Positions 34,412-44,289 of a stretch of 64,000 nt of DNA are shown in pieces. How positions within the stretch are numbered: the first letter of the stretch is position 1; every line of letters begins with the position of its first letter. Source of the stretch: Corynebacterium silvaticum (GTDB lineage Bacteria > Actinomycetota > Actinomycetes > Mycobacteriales > Mycobacteriaceae); assembly GCF_004382825.2 (NCBI RefSeq), contig NZ_SDQO02000003.1, positions 1 through 64,000 on the forward strand, given 5' to 3'. The notes below the pieces were generated by a model. It did not search any database. It saw nothing but the letters and a program-made list of their open reading frames with translations, and was not told where the DNA came from. A program made the position numbers and the translations under genes.

Positions 34412-36712
34412 TTATTCCACTACGGAGTTCGCTCCCACAGCATGTCCAAACAACTCCGGAAGAGTGTTTTCCCATGCTGCACGGAGCTCTTCCACCCCAG
34501 CGGAAAACTCAGCGTTAGCGCCCTTCACGCTCAGCATGAGGTCATCGCGAGTGACACCTACCTTGAGAACCGGGATTCCCAATTCCCGAGCACGAGCTTC
34601 CACGGCGTCTCCCGCCTGTGTGGCCACGACCACGCGGGACGCAGACTCGGAGAACAGAGCCGTAAACACATCAGTAGCCACCTCGGTGACGTCAATGTCC
34701 ATGCCCTTGTCCGCCTGCACTGCTAGCTCCACCAGAGTCTGGGCAAGCCCACCCTCTGAGATGTCATGAGCCGCAGTCACGATTCCTGGCTCCGCAAAGA
34801 ATCGCACGAGCTTTTCCTCATTAGCCAGATCCACGCGCGGAGGCATACCGGAGAGCCCTGCGCCGGAGACCTGCTGCCAGATGGAACCACCGAACTCATC
34901 AAAGGTCTCGCCTAGGAGATAAACCTCCTCTGTCCCCTCAACGGTTCCCAGTTTCGCGCCGATGGCCTGATGTACATCGTCAATCACTCCCAAAACGCCG
35001 ACCACAGGAGTAGGCAAAATCGCCTCATCGCCGGTTTGGTTGTAGAAAGAGATGTTTCCGCCAGAAACCGGGATGCCAAGCTCCTTGGAACCATCCGCCA
35101 GGCCATGCACGGCCTCCTTGGACTGCCACATCACCCCGGGGTCCTCTGGAGAACCGAAGTTCAGACAGTTGGTCACAGCAACCGGACGAGCACCCGTAAC
35201 CGCCACGTTGCGATACGCCTCAGCCAGAGCAAGGCGCGCACCGGTGTTGGGATCCAGCTTGGTGTAGCGACCCGACGCATCCGCGGAGACAGCGACCCCG
35301 CGGTTGGTGGTTTCGTCGATACGCAAAACGCCCGCATCCGCATTCTTGGCCTGAACCGTATTTCCGCGCACATAGCGGTCGTACTGCTCCGTGATAAACG
35401 CACGAGAGCACAACGCAGGGGAAGCGACCATGTCAAAGAGAGCCTGTTTAATCTCCGCAGCATCCGTGGGCTTATTCACACCAGCGAATTCTTGCAGGCT
35501 ATTCTGCCACTTCGGGCGCGCCAGCGGGCGATCGTATACCGGCCCCTCGTTAGCAATGGTGTGCGCCGGAGCATCCACCACGAGTTCCCCACGGTGCCGA
35601 ATAATCAGGTGCTTTCCGTCCGTCACCTCACCGATCTCGGCGCAGGTAACATCCCAATGAGCACAGATCTCTTGGAAACGCTCGACATCCTCAGGGCGCA
35701 CCACCGCGCACATGCGCTCCTGCGACTCCGAAGACAAAATCTCCGCCGCGGTCATGTTCTCCGCACGCAATGGAACGGCATCCAGGTTGACTTCCATGCC
35801 GCCGTCGCCAGACGCAGCAAGCTCCGAAGTCGCACAGGCAAGACCAGCACCGCCGAGATCCTGGATTCCCACAACCACGCCTGCTTTATACAGATCAAGA
35901 CAGCACTCGATGAGTACTTTCTCCGCAAAGGGATCACCGACCTGCACGGCTGGAAGCTTGCGCTCCGCGCCTTCCACAAAGGTGTCAGATGCCAGTACAG
36001 ATACTCCGCCAATGCCGTCAAGGCCGGTACGAGAACCAAACAGCATCACCTTGTTGCCCAGGCCCGACGCGAATGCCAACTTGAGGTCCTCCACCTTCAA
36101 CGTGCCCACGCATAGCGCATTGACCAAAGGATTTCCGGAATAGGACTCGTCAAAGACCGTCTCACCGCCGATATTGGGAAGTCCCAGGCAGTTTCCGTAG
36201 TGGGAAATTCCGTCAACCACGCCAGGCAGCACCCGGGCGGTATCCGGGGCATCAGCAGGGCCAAAGCGCAGCTGATCCATCACTGCGATAGGCCTAGCGC
36301 CCATGGCCATAATGTCGCGGACGATGCCGCCGACGCCGGTTGCAGCGCCCTGATGCGGCTCAACATAAGACGGGTGGTTGTGCGACTCCACCCGGAAGGT
36401 AACAGCGTTGCCGTCTCCGATATCCACAACACCCGCGTTCTCACCGATACCCGCGAGGATCTTCTCCCCCATCTCAGGCGTGGTGGTTTCCCCGAAATAA
36501 CGCAAGTGCACTTTAGAGGACTTATAGGAACAGTGCTCCGACCACATGACGGAGTACATGGCCAGCTCAGCGTCGGTGGGTCGACGACCCAGGATCTCCT
36601 TGATCCGAGCGTATTCGTCGTCCTTAAGTCCCAGGCTCGCATACGGTTGGTCGAGGTGTGGCTCAGCAGTTGCAGCCTCGACCGTGTCATTAAAAGTTGT
36701 GCGTTCAGTCAT
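34412..36712 (-). CDS. purL: Phosphoribosylformylglycinamidine synthase subunit PurL (small type)
   Basis: PurL, with PurQ and PurS, makes FGAM from FGAR, ATP and glutamine. The 766-residue product is the small PurL form that needs separate PurS and PurQ. It shows [12 protein letters not shown] (about 53-64), [21 protein letters not shown] (about 108) with metal-binding residues, and a second ATP-site copy after residue 440 ([17 protein letters not shown]). The gene lies 14 bp after purQ in the purS-purQ-purL operon on the minus strand. A long antisense frame opposite it (34970-36115) is only a codon-use shadow. Confidence 0.96.
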   Translation of the reverse strand: MTERTTFNDTVEAATAEPHLDQPYASLGLKDDEYARIKEILGRRPTDAELAMYSVMWSEHCSYKSSKVHLRYFGETTTPEMGEKILAGIGENAGVVDIGDGNAVTFRVESHNHPSYVEPHQGAATGVGGIVRDIMAMGARPIAVMDQLRFGPADAPDTARVLPGVVDGISHYGNCLGLPNIGGETVFDESYSGNPLVNALCVGTLKVEDLKLAFASGLGNKVMLFGSRTGLDGIGGVSVLASDTFVEGAERKLPAVQVGDPFAEKVLIECCLDLYKAGVVVGIQDLGGAGLACATSELAASGDGGMEVNLDAVPLRAENMTAAEILSSESQERMCAVVRPEDVERFQEICAHWDVTCAEIGEVTDGKHLIIRHRGELVVDAPAHTIANEGPVYDRPLARPKWQNSLQEFAGVNKPTDAAEIKQALFDMVASPALCSRAFITEQYDRYVRGNTVQAKNADAGVLRIDETTNRGVAVSADASGRYTKLDPNTGARLALAEAYRNVAVTGARPVAVTNCLNFGSPEDPGVMWQSKEAVHGLADGSKELGIPVSGGNISFYNQTGDEAILPTPVVGVLGVIDDVHQAIGAKLGTVEGTEEVYLLGETFDEFGGSIWQQVSGAGLSGMPPRVDLANEEKLVRFFAEPGIVTAAHDISEGGLAQTLVELAVQADKGMDIDVTEVATDVFTALFSESASRVVVATQAGDAVEARARELGIPVLKVGVTRDDLMLSVKGANAEFSAGVEELRAAWENTLPELFGHAVGANSVVE

Positions 36713-36726
36713 GAAAGTTGCCTCTT

Positions 36727-37398
36727 CTACGCTGCGATCGTGCCAATTGCGGAAAGGAACAGCTGCAAGCCGTCCACGGACGGGCCCGTTAGCTTTTCGA
36801 CGGCATGCTCTGGGTGCGGCATCAGCCCCACCACGCGGCCCGTCTCATTGGTAATGCCAGCAATCCCGTTAACCGAGCCGTTGAAGTTATCCGTGTAGCG
36901 GAACACCACGCGCCCCTCCCCCTCAAGCATGTCCACGGTCTCTTGAGAAGCCTGGAAGCGCCCCTCACCATGCTTGGCAGGGACCAAGATTTTCTGTCCT
37001 GCTTCTAGGGTAGTGGTCCACGCGGTGTGGTTGTTTTCCACTACCAAATGGGTGTCCACGCAGTGGAAATGCAGGCCCTGATTACGCGTCAACGCGCCAG
37101 GGAGAAGCTTGGCCTCAGTGAGAATCTGAAATCCATTGCAAATTCCCAATACTGGCATGCCCTTGCCGGCCGCCTCTACGACAGAACGCATCACCGGCGC
37201 CAATGCTGAGATTGCGCCAGTGCGCAGGTAGTCGCCATACGAAAAACCGCCGGGAACAACCACAGCGTCCACGCCACGCAGGTCTGCGTCGGCATGCCAC
37301 AAGCTCACTACCTCCGCGCCTGCGATGCGAGCAGCACGCGCAGCGTCGACGTCGTCAAGAGTTCCAGGGAACGTAATTACGCCAATTTTCGCAGTCAT
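36727..37398 (-). CDS. purQ: Phosphoribosylformylglycinamidine synthase glutaminase PurQ
   Basis: PurQ hydrolyses glutamine and passes ammonia to PurL. This is a class I glutamine amidotransferase of 223 residues, with nucleophile Cys in [11 protein letters not shown] (about 85-95) and the His/Glu pair in MPHPEHAVE (about 197). [16 protein letters not shown] forms the oxyanion region. Its ATG directly follows the purS stop (TAG-ATG), so the two are translated together. Confidence 0.96.
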   Translation of the reverse strand: MTAKIGVITFPGTLDDVDAARAARIAGAEVVSLWHADADLRGVDAVVVPGGFSYGDYLRTGAISALAPVMRSVVEAAGKGMPVLGICNGFQILTEAKLLPGALTRNQGLHFHCVDTHLVVENNHTAWTTTLEAGQKILVPAKHGEGRFQASQETVDMLEGEGRVVFRYTDNFNGSVNGIAGITNETGRVVGLMPHPEHAVEKLTGPSVDGLQLFLSAIGTIAA

Positions 37399-37638
37399 CT
37401 AGGCGTCCTCAAAGATCACGTCAAAGTCTTCAATAACCGTGTTAGCCAACAAGGTCTCCGCCACTTTTTCCAGGTCCTCGCGGGACACCGAATCATCGAC
37501 CTCGATTTCAAAGCGCTTACCCTGCCGGACATCAGCAACACCCGTAACCCCGATACGCCCCAGCGCACGAACGACGGCCTGGCCTTGCGGGTCCAGAATC
37601 TCTGCCTTTGGCATCACGTTTACAACTACACGGGCCAC
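37399..37638 (-). CDS. purS: Phosphoribosylformylglycinamidine synthase subunit PurS
   Basis: PurS is the small bridging subunit between PurQ and PurL. The 79-residue protein has the family core MARVVVNVMPKAEILDPQGQ and the VRALGRIGV segment; length is normal. The start is GTG, with AAGGGAG about ten bases upstream. It is the first gene of purSQL. Confidence 0.93.
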   Translation of the reverse strand: MARVVVNVMPKAEILDPQGQAVVRALGRIGVTGVADVRQGKRFEIEVDDSVSREDLEKVAETLLANTVIEDFDVIFEDA

Positions 37639-38200
37639 GTTGACTTCAGCTCCCTTATTCAGAGGTTGGTATGCAAACCGATTCCCAAGAGAAGGGAATC
37701 AATGGCCCCAGCTTACCTAGACATCATCACAAAAAACTAGCCACAAACCCACTAAAAACCACTGGTTATATCCAGAAAAGATCAGGTTATCCCCGCAGGT
37801 TAAGACAGGATTTTTAGCACCAACACCGCTTTAGACAGGGAACTGGTACTACCTGCCAGCCTCCAGGCACCCCTCACCTCTACCCAGGAGAACACATGCT
37901 TATGACCTGTCAACCACCCCCACCGACCCCATCCCCACATCCCAACTCAGATACATCGCAAAATCGCAGGTCACGACCACAGTAGGAAACATGGAACAGT
38001 TTGTCAGCAAACTCCAACACTCCACCCCCGCGATATTCACACAACAACATACCAAGCAAAAACAAGCAGGTCAGGCACCGTTTCCAGAAATTTCCCAGCG
38101 CTCACAGAATTTTTTCAGCTAAAGGAATTTATGCAGTTCAGCGGCATGATTATAGATGTTTTTGTCCTATTGCGCCTCTACTTAATCCATGCGAGACTTC
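37639..38200. other. Intergenic region upstream of purS
   Basis: About 560 bp without a gene that I can support. One plus-strand frame from about 37900 to 38120 stays open for 75 codons (beginning YDLSTTPTDP) but has no good start or family likeness; it could be a gene remnant. The purS promoter should lie at the left edge. Confidence 0.4.
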
Positions 38201-38600
38201 ATTGCATCAACAGCACACAAGCTGTTGGGAGACCCAAACAGTCACCGGCGAAAGGAGAGAGCATGGCAGCTAACTCTCGGGTAGCAGCTCAACACAGCGG
38301 CACATGGTAGCGAACATGTAGCACGATGAGCGGCGAACCCGAGGACCAGAGACTCAAGGGATAGCGTTACTTGTTGAGGGACTAGCTAACGCACCACATT
38401 CTAAGAGTCATAGGTAGCTCGATGCATAGGGATTATCCCACCTCCTGGGAAGCGTTGAGGGGCGCGACTCAGAGCAGGCATTAGGCAAAGACAGACCGAC
38501 TGGTCCCACAGCCGAATCCATTTCGGTTTAACTTTCTGAGGCATCTTTCCTTTTGAGGTTGAGGGATACCGGCCACCGCGCACACGGTGGCCGGTTCTTT
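38200..38600 (+). ncRNA. Possible structured transcript ending in a terminator
   Basis: This stretch has several hairpins in close order: CTGTTGGG/CCCAAACAG (38219-38240), GAGAG/CTCTC near 38256-38279, GCGTTA/TAACGC near 38364-38392, GGGAT/ATCCC near 38429, CCGAA/TTCGG near 38511-38525, and a terminator at 38569-38600. A 15-codon reading frame with AAGGAG (ATG 38263, stop 38308) lies within it. I do not recognise tmRNA, RNase P, 6S or SRP RNA motifs. The RNA call is an inference from structure and the terminator. Confidence 0.35.
38569..38600 (+). terminator. Rho-independent terminator without an assigned gene
   Basis: CCGGCCACCG (38569-38578) pairs with CGGTGGCCGG (38585-38594) across a 6-base loop, followed by TTCTTTTTG. 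A strong plus-strand terminator with no annotated gene upstream implies a transcript there. Confidence 0.8.
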
Positions 38601-38608
38601 TTGTCACC

Positions 38609-38684
38609 ACAGCCTGCATTTCCATAGACATTGGACCGCAAAACGGTACCCAGAGGATGTTTTGTCTATGGAAATGCAGGCTGT
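38609..38684. repeat. Inverted-repeat element, copy 1
   Basis: Perfect 22-bp arms (38609-38630 and 38663-38684), core TGTCTATGGAAATGCAGG, enclose a 32-base loop. It lies just beyond the stop of the minus-strand mpx-like gene. The same arms and a related loop occur at 57335-57401 in the opposite orientation. Confidence 0.85.
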
Positions 38685-38690
38685 TGGGCG

Positions 38691-39165
38691 CTAAAGCACC
38701 ACGTGTTCCTCTAGGCATTCGATAATCTTGAGATCATCGGGGTCCATATTCGGGGTGAACCGACCCACAACCTTTCCTTCTGGAGAGACCACAAACTTTT
38801 CAAAGTTCCACTCAATATCCGGGCCGTCTCCCTTTAAGAATCGGTACAGCGGATGAGCGTTCTCACCGTTCACGTCTGCCTTTGCAAGAATCGGGAAGGT
38901 CACATCGTATTTCCCGCTTGCAGAACTCCGCGATCTGTTTATTGGATCCGGGTTCTTCCTCAGCAAACTGGTTGCACGGCATCGCAATCACAAAGAAGCC
39001 TCGTTGAGCATAGTCGCGATACAACTCTTCCAGAGCCTCGTACTGCGGAGTCAGACCGCATTTGGACGCGGTATTCACAATAAGCAGGCAGTGTCCTGCC
39101 CAGTCATTCATGGTTGTCTCGGTGGCGTCGTTAAGCGTCACCGGAATATCAAAGAACTGTGTCAT
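38691..39165 (-). pseudogene. mpx: Glutathione/mycothiol peroxidase-like gene with a frameshift
   Basis: The two overlapping frames together give a 157-residue GPx-family protein. In C. glutamicum the homologue at this locus is a mycothiol peroxidase that uses a peroxidatic Cys. Visible residues are Cys in NTASKCGLTPQY, Gln in MPCNQF, and Trp in WNFEKF, so all catalytic groups are present. One extra base in the AA of TTCTGCAAGCGGG (plus-strand TT, 38918-38919) breaks the frame between IAEFC and SGKYDVTFP; removing it restores the family sequence. It is either a real lesion or a sequence error. The ATG overlaps the ptrB stop (ATGA), so the two are an operon. Confidence 0.85.
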
Positions 39166-41288
39166 TGAAGCACTCCCGTCGCCTGGTTAATGATCCATGC
39201 ATATTCAAACGCCGTCTGCTTCCACTTTTCATACCGACCGGACACTCCGCCATGGCCCGCTGCCATCTCGGTCTTGAGCAAAAAGTCGCCGCTCTTGGCG
39301 GTAGCACGCAGCCTAGCAATCCACTTGGCAGGCTCTACGTACAGCACCCGGGTGTCATTAATCGAGGTCAAAGCCAGGATATTGGGATAGTCTTTGGCCT
39401 CCACATTCTCATAAGGGGCATACGACGCCATATAGTCATATACCTCCTTATCGTGCAGCGGATCGCCCCACTCATCCCACTCCGTGACAGTCAGCGGCAG
39501 CTCTGGCATCAGCATGGAGGTCAGCGGATCCACGAACGGAACCACAGCCTCAATTGCCTTGAATCGGTCGCCTGCGAGGTTGGCAATTGCTCCCATCAGC
39601 ATGCCACCGGCGGAGCCGCCCTCGGCCACCATCTGCTCTGGCGTGGTCACGCCCTGAGCGATAAGGAAATCCGCTACGGCGATGAAGTCCGTAAACGTAT
39701 TCTTTTTGCACAGCATCTTGCCGTTGTCATACCAACCCCGGCCCATCTCGCCGCCACCGCGGACGTGTGCAACGGCAAAAATCATCCCGCGATCCATAAG
39801 GGAGAGCCGCGCAATGGAAAATTCGGGATCCATAGATACCTCGTAGGAACCGTAGCCGTAGAGCAGCGTTGGGTTTGCAGTGGTCATGTCGAGATCAGCG
39901 CGGTGCACGAGCGACACCGGGATCTGCACCCCATCTGCTGCCGTGGCCCACAGCCTGGTTGCTACGTAGTCCTCACGGTTGTAGCCGCCAACGACCTCTT
40001 GTTGCTTGAGCAGGCGCTTGGAACCATCCGCAACCGTATAGTCGAACACCTGGCTGGGAGTGGTAAACGAGGTATAGCAAACGCGCAGCACGGGCGCATC
40101 CCACTCGGGGTTTCCGGCAACGCCCACGGTGTAGAGGTCCTCATCAAACTGAAGCTCTTCAAAGGTCCCGAAGCCTTGGTCAGTGAGCTGCATTATTGCG
40201 GCACGACCAATGGCCCCGGCGCGGTATCCCACCACGATCTGATCGCGGTAGGTGTCTACGCCTTCAATCCGGACATCATCGTGGTGCGGCATCAGCGTTG
40301 TCAGATCGGACAAGGCAAGGGGCTCCGTCGCGGGTGCCCACCCTATTTCAAAATTCGGCCCCGTAGCGTTGTGAGTAACTATCCACACGTCTTCGCCAGC
40401 AACAACGCCGTGGTCCACGTCGTATTCCACGCCCGACTTCCGGGGGATAATGCAGCGGAATTCGCCCTCTGGATTATCCATGTCAAGGACCCACACCTCA
40501 GAAGTTATCTTCGATGCGGATGCAATCATCAGGTATTTTTCTGAACGCGTCGCACCAATACCGGTGTTAAAATGCTCGTCTGCCTCATGGAACACGCGAA
40601 CGTCTTCGCTCGAATCCGTGCCGATCTTGTGTCGCCACACGGAGTCCGGACGCCATGCGTCGTCGACTCGCTGATAGAACAGGTAGTCTTCTCCGGCCCA
40701 TGTTGCGCCGTAGAAAAGATCCTCCAGGACGTCGTCTAGCAGTTCCCCTGTCTCCAGGTCTTTAATCCGCAGGGTAAAACGCTCATCGCCGGCGGTATCC
40801 ACGGAGTAGGCCAAGTAGCGGCCCGACGTGGTGATCGTGGAGGCTCCCAGGGAGAAAAACTCGTGCCCCTCCGCCAGCTCATTCAAATCGAGAATGACCT
40901 GTTCCTGAGCAACCGGCTCCCCTTCTGGAATCACAGGTGGTACCCATGCGTCCTGCCCCTCAACGACGGGGATGCGGCAGGAGTAACCGTAGCTTTTCCC
41001 CTCTTCCGAGCGCCCGTAATACCAAAAATCGCCGGAGCGCTGCGGAACCGACATATCGGTCTCTTTTACTCGCGACTTTATCTCTTGATAAATATTGTCC
41101 CGCAACTGAGACAACCCTGCGGTCTCTTGCTCCGTGAAGGCATTCTCCGCCTCCAGATACGCAATGGTCTCTGGAGGCTCTTTATCCCGTAGCCATTCGT
41201 ATTCATCGACAAACGTGGTGTCATGCACCGTTCTGGTGTGCGGATGAATCGGGGCTATCGGCGCTTGAATTCGCGTTGCTTCAGACAT
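39162..41288 (-). CDS. ptrB: Oligopeptidase B / protease II (S9 family)
   Basis: A prolyl-oligopeptidase-family serine peptidase of 708 residues that cleaves short peptides, usually after basic residues. An N-terminal seven-bladed propeller (about 70-410) precedes the alpha/beta hydrolase domain. The catalytic Ser lies in EGGSAGGMLMG (about 545-555), Asp in SINDTRVLYVEP and His in MAAGHGGVSGRY near the C-terminus. It is cytoplasmic, with no signal peptide. The stop overlaps the mpx-like start. The 461-residue antisense frame opposite it is a shadow. Confidence 0.93.
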   Translation of the reverse strand: MSEATRIQAPIAPIHPHTRTVHDTTFVDEYEWLRDKEPPETIAYLEAENAFTEQETAGLSQLRDNIYQEIKSRVKETDMSVPQRSGDFWYYGRSEEGKSYGYSCRIPVVEGQDAWVPPVIPEGEPVAQEQVILDLNELAEGHEFFSLGASTITTSGRYLAYSVDTAGDERFTLRIKDLETGELLDDVLEDLFYGATWAGEDYLFYQRVDDAWRPDSVWRHKIGTDSSEDVRVFHEADEHFNTGIGATRSEKYLMIASASKITSEVWVLDMDNPEGEFRCIIPRKSGVEYDVDHGVVAGEDVWIVTHNATGPNFEIGWAPATEPLALSDLTTLMPHHDDVRIEGVDTYRDQIVVGYRAGAIGRAAIMQLTDQGFGTFEELQFDEDLYTVGVAGNPEWDAPVLRVCYTSFTTPSQVFDYTVADGSKRLLKQQEVVGGYNREDYVATRLWATAADGVQIPVSLVHRADLDMTTANPTLLYGYGSYEVSMDPEFSIARLSLMDRGMIFAVAHVRGGGEMGRGWYDNGKMLCKKNTFTDFIAVADFLIAQGVTTPEQMVAEGGSAGGMLMGAIANLAGDRFKAIEAVVPFVDPLTSMLMPELPLTVTEWDEWGDPLHDKEVYDYMASYAPYENVEAKDYPNILALTSINDTRVLYVEPAKWIARLRATAKSGDFLLKTEMAAGHGGVSGRYEKWKQTAFEYAWIINQATGVLQ

Positions 41289-41457
41289 GCTCTAAATCGT
41301 AGTGGAAACCACTACCAAGCCTATTTTTTAAGCTTTTCGAGCTCTTGACATCCGCCCCTACGTCCCCCACCAAGACATATGCAAAAAATATGGATTTATC
41401 ACCTTAGTGCTGCGTCTTTTTACTTCAGTGAACCCCGCCACGTGTTGCCTTTTTCTC

Positions 41458-41485
41458 TTGATTTTTTACAGAGTTCGGCTAGTGT
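41458..41485 (+). promoter_or_regulatory. Promoter of the 41-residue peptide gene
   Basis: TTGATT (41458-41463) and TAGTGT (41480-41485) are 16 bases apart, which gives a transcript start near 41492 and a leader of about 30 nt before the ATG at 41523. Confidence 0.5.
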
Positions 41486-41522
41486 AAATCCGGTCTTAGT
41501 GAGAAAAATGAAAGGTACCATA

Positions 41523-41648
41523 ATGAGCAATGCCGTAGACGTATTTAGCCAACTCTCGTCTATCAAAGGTCTCAACCTACTTTCGGAGATGGTCAGCTTT
41601 ACCAGCAAGATCGTCAGCGTTGTAGAGAAGATCAACAAGCTCACCTAA
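41523..41648 (+). CDS. 41-residue amphipathic peptide
   Basis: A complete small gene with a promoter, AAAGGT ribosome site, ATG and a strong terminator. The peptide (beginning MSNAVDVFSQLSSIKGLNLL) is a single amphipathic helix with no Cys and little charge: 3 Lys in the last third, few acidic residues. Such peptides resemble corynebacterial PorA/PorH-type channel peptides (40-60 residues, no signal peptide) in size and character, and also phenol-soluble modulins. I cannot decide between them. It is convergent with purC and shares a terminator with it. Confidence 0.65.
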   Translation: MSNAVDVFSQLSSIKGLNLLSEMVSFTSKIVSVVEKINKLT

Positions 41649-41662
41649 TTAAGAAAATCAAA

Positions 41663-41693
41663 AAGCGCTGTACCGGTATCAGGTACAGCGCTT
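41663..41693. terminator. Terminator shared by the small peptide gene and purC
   Basis: A 12-bp perfect stem (41663-41674 / 41682-41693) with a 7-base loop and CTTTTAG after it on the plus strand. On the minus strand, TTTTTGATTTTC follows. Confidence 0.88.
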
Positions 41694-41703
41694 CTTTTAG
41701 TTT

Positions 41704-42597
41704 TTACACACAGGTTCCGATCCAATCACTGAACTTTTTTCCAGTAATGCGTTCGAATGCCTCCACATAGCGTTCCCGCGTCGCTTCCACGACGGACCCA
41801 GGAAGAGAGGGCGGCGGAGTAAGCGAATCCGTGGACCACCCCGACTTGGGGCCGGTGAGCCAGTTGCGCACGTACTGCTTATCAAAGCTCGGCTGCGCCT
41901 TGCCCTCCTCGTAGCCGTCGGCAGGCCAATAGCGGGAGGAATCTGGGGTGAGGGCTTCGTCGGCAAGCACTAAAGTGCCGTCCGCATCGAGTCCGAACTC
42001 AAACTTTGTGTCCGCAAGAATAATGCCGCGGGACTCCGCGATGGCTGCTGCCTCGGAGTAGATCTTCAGAGTCACTGCGCGTAGCTCGTTAGCGCGCGCC
42101 TCGCCTAGCTTGTCGACGACCGCGTCAAAGGACACGTTCTCATCATGATCGCCAAAGTCAGCTTTGGTTGCAGGCGTAAAGATCGGTTCGGGCAATTTAG
42201 ATGCCTCTACCAGGCCTTCTGGCAGCTCGATACCGCATACCTTGCCGGCCTGCTGGTATTCCTTGAGGCCAGAGCCGGTGAGGTAACCACGTGCCACGCA
42301 TTCAAAAGGCAGCATCTTCAGTTTCTTGCACACCAGCGCACGTCCCAAAACTTCTTCTGGAATCGCAGGATCATCGATGGGTCCGGCAAGGTGATTGGGA
42401 AAATTGATGTGATCAAAGAAGTACATGCTCATCGCAGTGAGCACTCGGCCTTTGTCGGGGATCTCCGGATCCAGGATGTGATCGTATGCGGAGATGCGGT
42501 CAGAGACCACCATGAGCAGGCGTTCGTCGTCGATCTCATAGATCTCACGCACTTTGCCCGCGGACACATGAGTGTACTGGGAGAGTTCAGGACGCAT
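41704..42597 (-). CDS. purC: Phosphoribosylaminoimidazole-succinocarboxamide synthase
   Basis: PurC (SAICAR synthase) joins CAIR and aspartate with ATP. The 297-residue protein has the fold's landmarks: [29 protein letters not shown] near the N-terminus (ATP site), [17 protein letters not shown] (about 98-114) and [19 protein letters not shown] (about 195-213). It is similar in size to the family's usual 240-300. It lies 222 bp downstream of purB on the same strand. Confidence 0.95.
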   Translation of the reverse strand: MRPELSQYTHVSAGKVREIYEIDDERLLMVVSDRISAYDHILDPEIPDKGRVLTAMSMYFFDHINFPNHLAGPIDDPAIPEEVLGRALVCKKLKMLPFECVARGYLTGSGLKEYQQAGKVCGIELPEGLVEASKLPEPIFTPATKADFGDHDENVSFDAVVDKLGEARANELRAVTLKIYSEAAAIAESRGIILADTKFEFGLDADGTLVLADEALTPDSSRYWPADGYEEGKAQPSFDKQYVRNWLTGPKSGWSTDSLTPPPSLPGSVVEATRERYVEAFERITGKKFSDWIGTCV

Positions 42598-42819
42598 AAC
42601 GTAGCAGTCTAGCCCTCACGTCTCATGCAAGTCATATCTTATCTGCTTTTGTAGGGTTAACGTTATGCGCAAGCGGCCAAACATATCCCAAACGCGCCCG
42701 TTTCCACTGTTCACCACCCTGATCCTAAAACCAGGGTCGTGACGATCACACACTACAGTGACCAAAGCTACAACCGGCTACTTCAGTGGAGTAGCACTTT
42801 TCAACGCTAAATTTAAACG

Positions 42820-44259
42820 CTAAAGAATCTCGCCAGGAGTATAGGCCGCGGCGCTCGGATAGCGGTTGGTGAGGTCCTCCACCCGGTTGAGAACCCGGGA
42901 AACCTGCGATTCTGCGGCACCGATAAAGGCATGATGATCCGCAAGGGCCTCGTCCAGCTGCTCCTGAGTCATCGGCAGGCGCTCGTCTGCTGCGAGGCGC
43001 TGAATCAGGTCTTGCCCGCCACCGTTTTCTCGCATGTTCAGTGCCACTGCAACGGCGTTTTCCTTGATCACCTCATGGGCAGTCTCACGGCCCACGCCTG
43101 CGCGAACCGCCGCCATCAAAATACGGGTGGTGGCAAGGAATGGGAGGTAACGCTCAAGTTCCCGATCAATCATTGCCGGAAATGCCCCGAACTCGTCGAG
43201 GACAGTCAGGAAGGTCTCGTACATTCCGTCGAGAGCAAAAAACGCATCTGGCAGAGCCACACGGCGGATCACAGAGCAGAAGACGTCGCCTTCATTCCAC
43301 TGCTGGCCCGCAAGATCGGCGACCATCGTGAGGTATCCACGCAGGATCACCTGGAGTCCACCGACCCGCTCGCATGAGCGAGCATTCATCTTGTGAGGCA
43401 TAGCGGAAGAACCGACTTGTCCCTCCTTGAAGCCCTCAGTCACCGTCTCGTTGCCTGCCATGAGGCGGATGGTGGTTGCCAAGCTTGATGGGCCTGCCCC
43501 CAACTGAACCAGAGCCGATACAGCGTCAAAGTCGAGGGACCTCGGGTACACCTGCCCCACGGAATCAAAGACCCGTGAAATGCCAAGGTGATCAGCCACC
43601 TGCGTTTCCAAGGACGCCAGCTTCTTCTGGTCCCCACCCATCAGGTCAAGCATGTCCTGCGCCGTGCCCATCGGGCCCTTGATTCCTCTGAGAGGATAGC
43701 GATCAAGGAGCTCCTCAACGCGGTCGATGGCCACCAGGATTTCCTCGGCGGCAGAAGCGAAACGCTTGCCCAATGTAGTGGCCTGAGCAGCCACGTTATG
43801 AGAACGCCCAGCCATAACCAGTGATTGGTATTGAGCGGCATGGTGTGCCACCCGTGCCACCACTGCCACAGACTTGTTGCGGATCAATTCCAAAGAACGG
43901 TAGATCTGCAGCTGTTCTACGTTTTCAGTGAGGTCACGCGAGGTCATGCCCTTGTGAATATGCTCAAACCCAGCGAGGGCATTGAACTCCTCAATCCGGG
44001 CTTTAACGTCATGGCGGGTGATCTTCTCGCGATCAGCAATGCTCGCGAGATCAATCTGGTCGATGATCCGCTCATAGGCAGCAATAGCCTCCGAAGGAAT
44101 CTCAACCCCCAATGCTTTTTGAGCCTTCATCACAGCGATCCAGAGCTGGCGCTCTAGCAGGATTTTGGCCTCGGGGCTCCACAGCTCAGTGAGCTCGGCG
44201 GAAGCGTATCGGTTGGAAAGGACGTTGGTGATCTTCTTCTTGTCTGCCACGTCACTCAT
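42820..44259 (-). CDS. purB: Adenylosuccinate lyase
   Basis: PurB splits SAICAR and adenylosuccinate, releasing fumarate. The 479-residue protein belongs to the fumarase/aspartase superfamily, with signature GSSAMPHKMNARSCE (about 291-305) that holds the catalytic Ser loop, plus HKGMTSRDLTENV (about 106) and the His in AGRSHNVAAQATT (about 155). Length is normal. It is followed by purC and preceded by the TrkA-type gene. Confidence 0.95.
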   Translation of the reverse strand: MSDVADKKKITNVLSNRYASAELTELWSPEAKILLERQLWIAVMKAQKALGVEIPSEAIAAYERIIDQIDLASIADREKITRHDVKARIEEFNALAGFEHIHKGMTSRDLTENVEQLQIYRSLELIRNKSVAVVARVAHHAAQYQSLVMAGRSHNVAAQATTLGKRFASAAEEILVAIDRVEELLDRYPLRGIKGPMGTAQDMLDLMGGDQKKLASLETQVADHLGISRVFDSVGQVYPRSLDFDAVSALVQLGAGPSSLATTIRLMAGNETVTEGFKEGQVGSSAMPHKMNARSCERVGGLQVILRGYLTMVADLAGQQWNEGDVFCSVIRRVALPDAFFALDGMYETFLTVLDEFGAFPAMIDRELERYLPFLATTRILMAAVRAGVGRETAHEVIKENAVAVALNMRENGGGQDLIQRLAADERLPMTQEQLDEALADHHAFIGAAESQVSRVLNRVEDLTNRYPSAAAYTPGEIL

Positions 44260-44289
44260 TATCGCATGCGAAGCACCGCTTGTCCCCCC

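Noticed and set aside
34970..36115. A 381-codon open frame antisense to purL
   Set aside because: It lies wholly inside a conserved purine gene and its composition (many Arg and His) is that of an antisense shadow; no start site or family likeness.
38200..38600. tmRNA or RNase P RNA
   Set aside because: The conserved ends of tmRNA and the P4 core of RNase P are not found, so no known RNA name is given.
39159..40544. A 461-codon open frame antisense to ptrB
   Set aside because: It mirrors the protease gene in its codon positions and has no recognisable domain.
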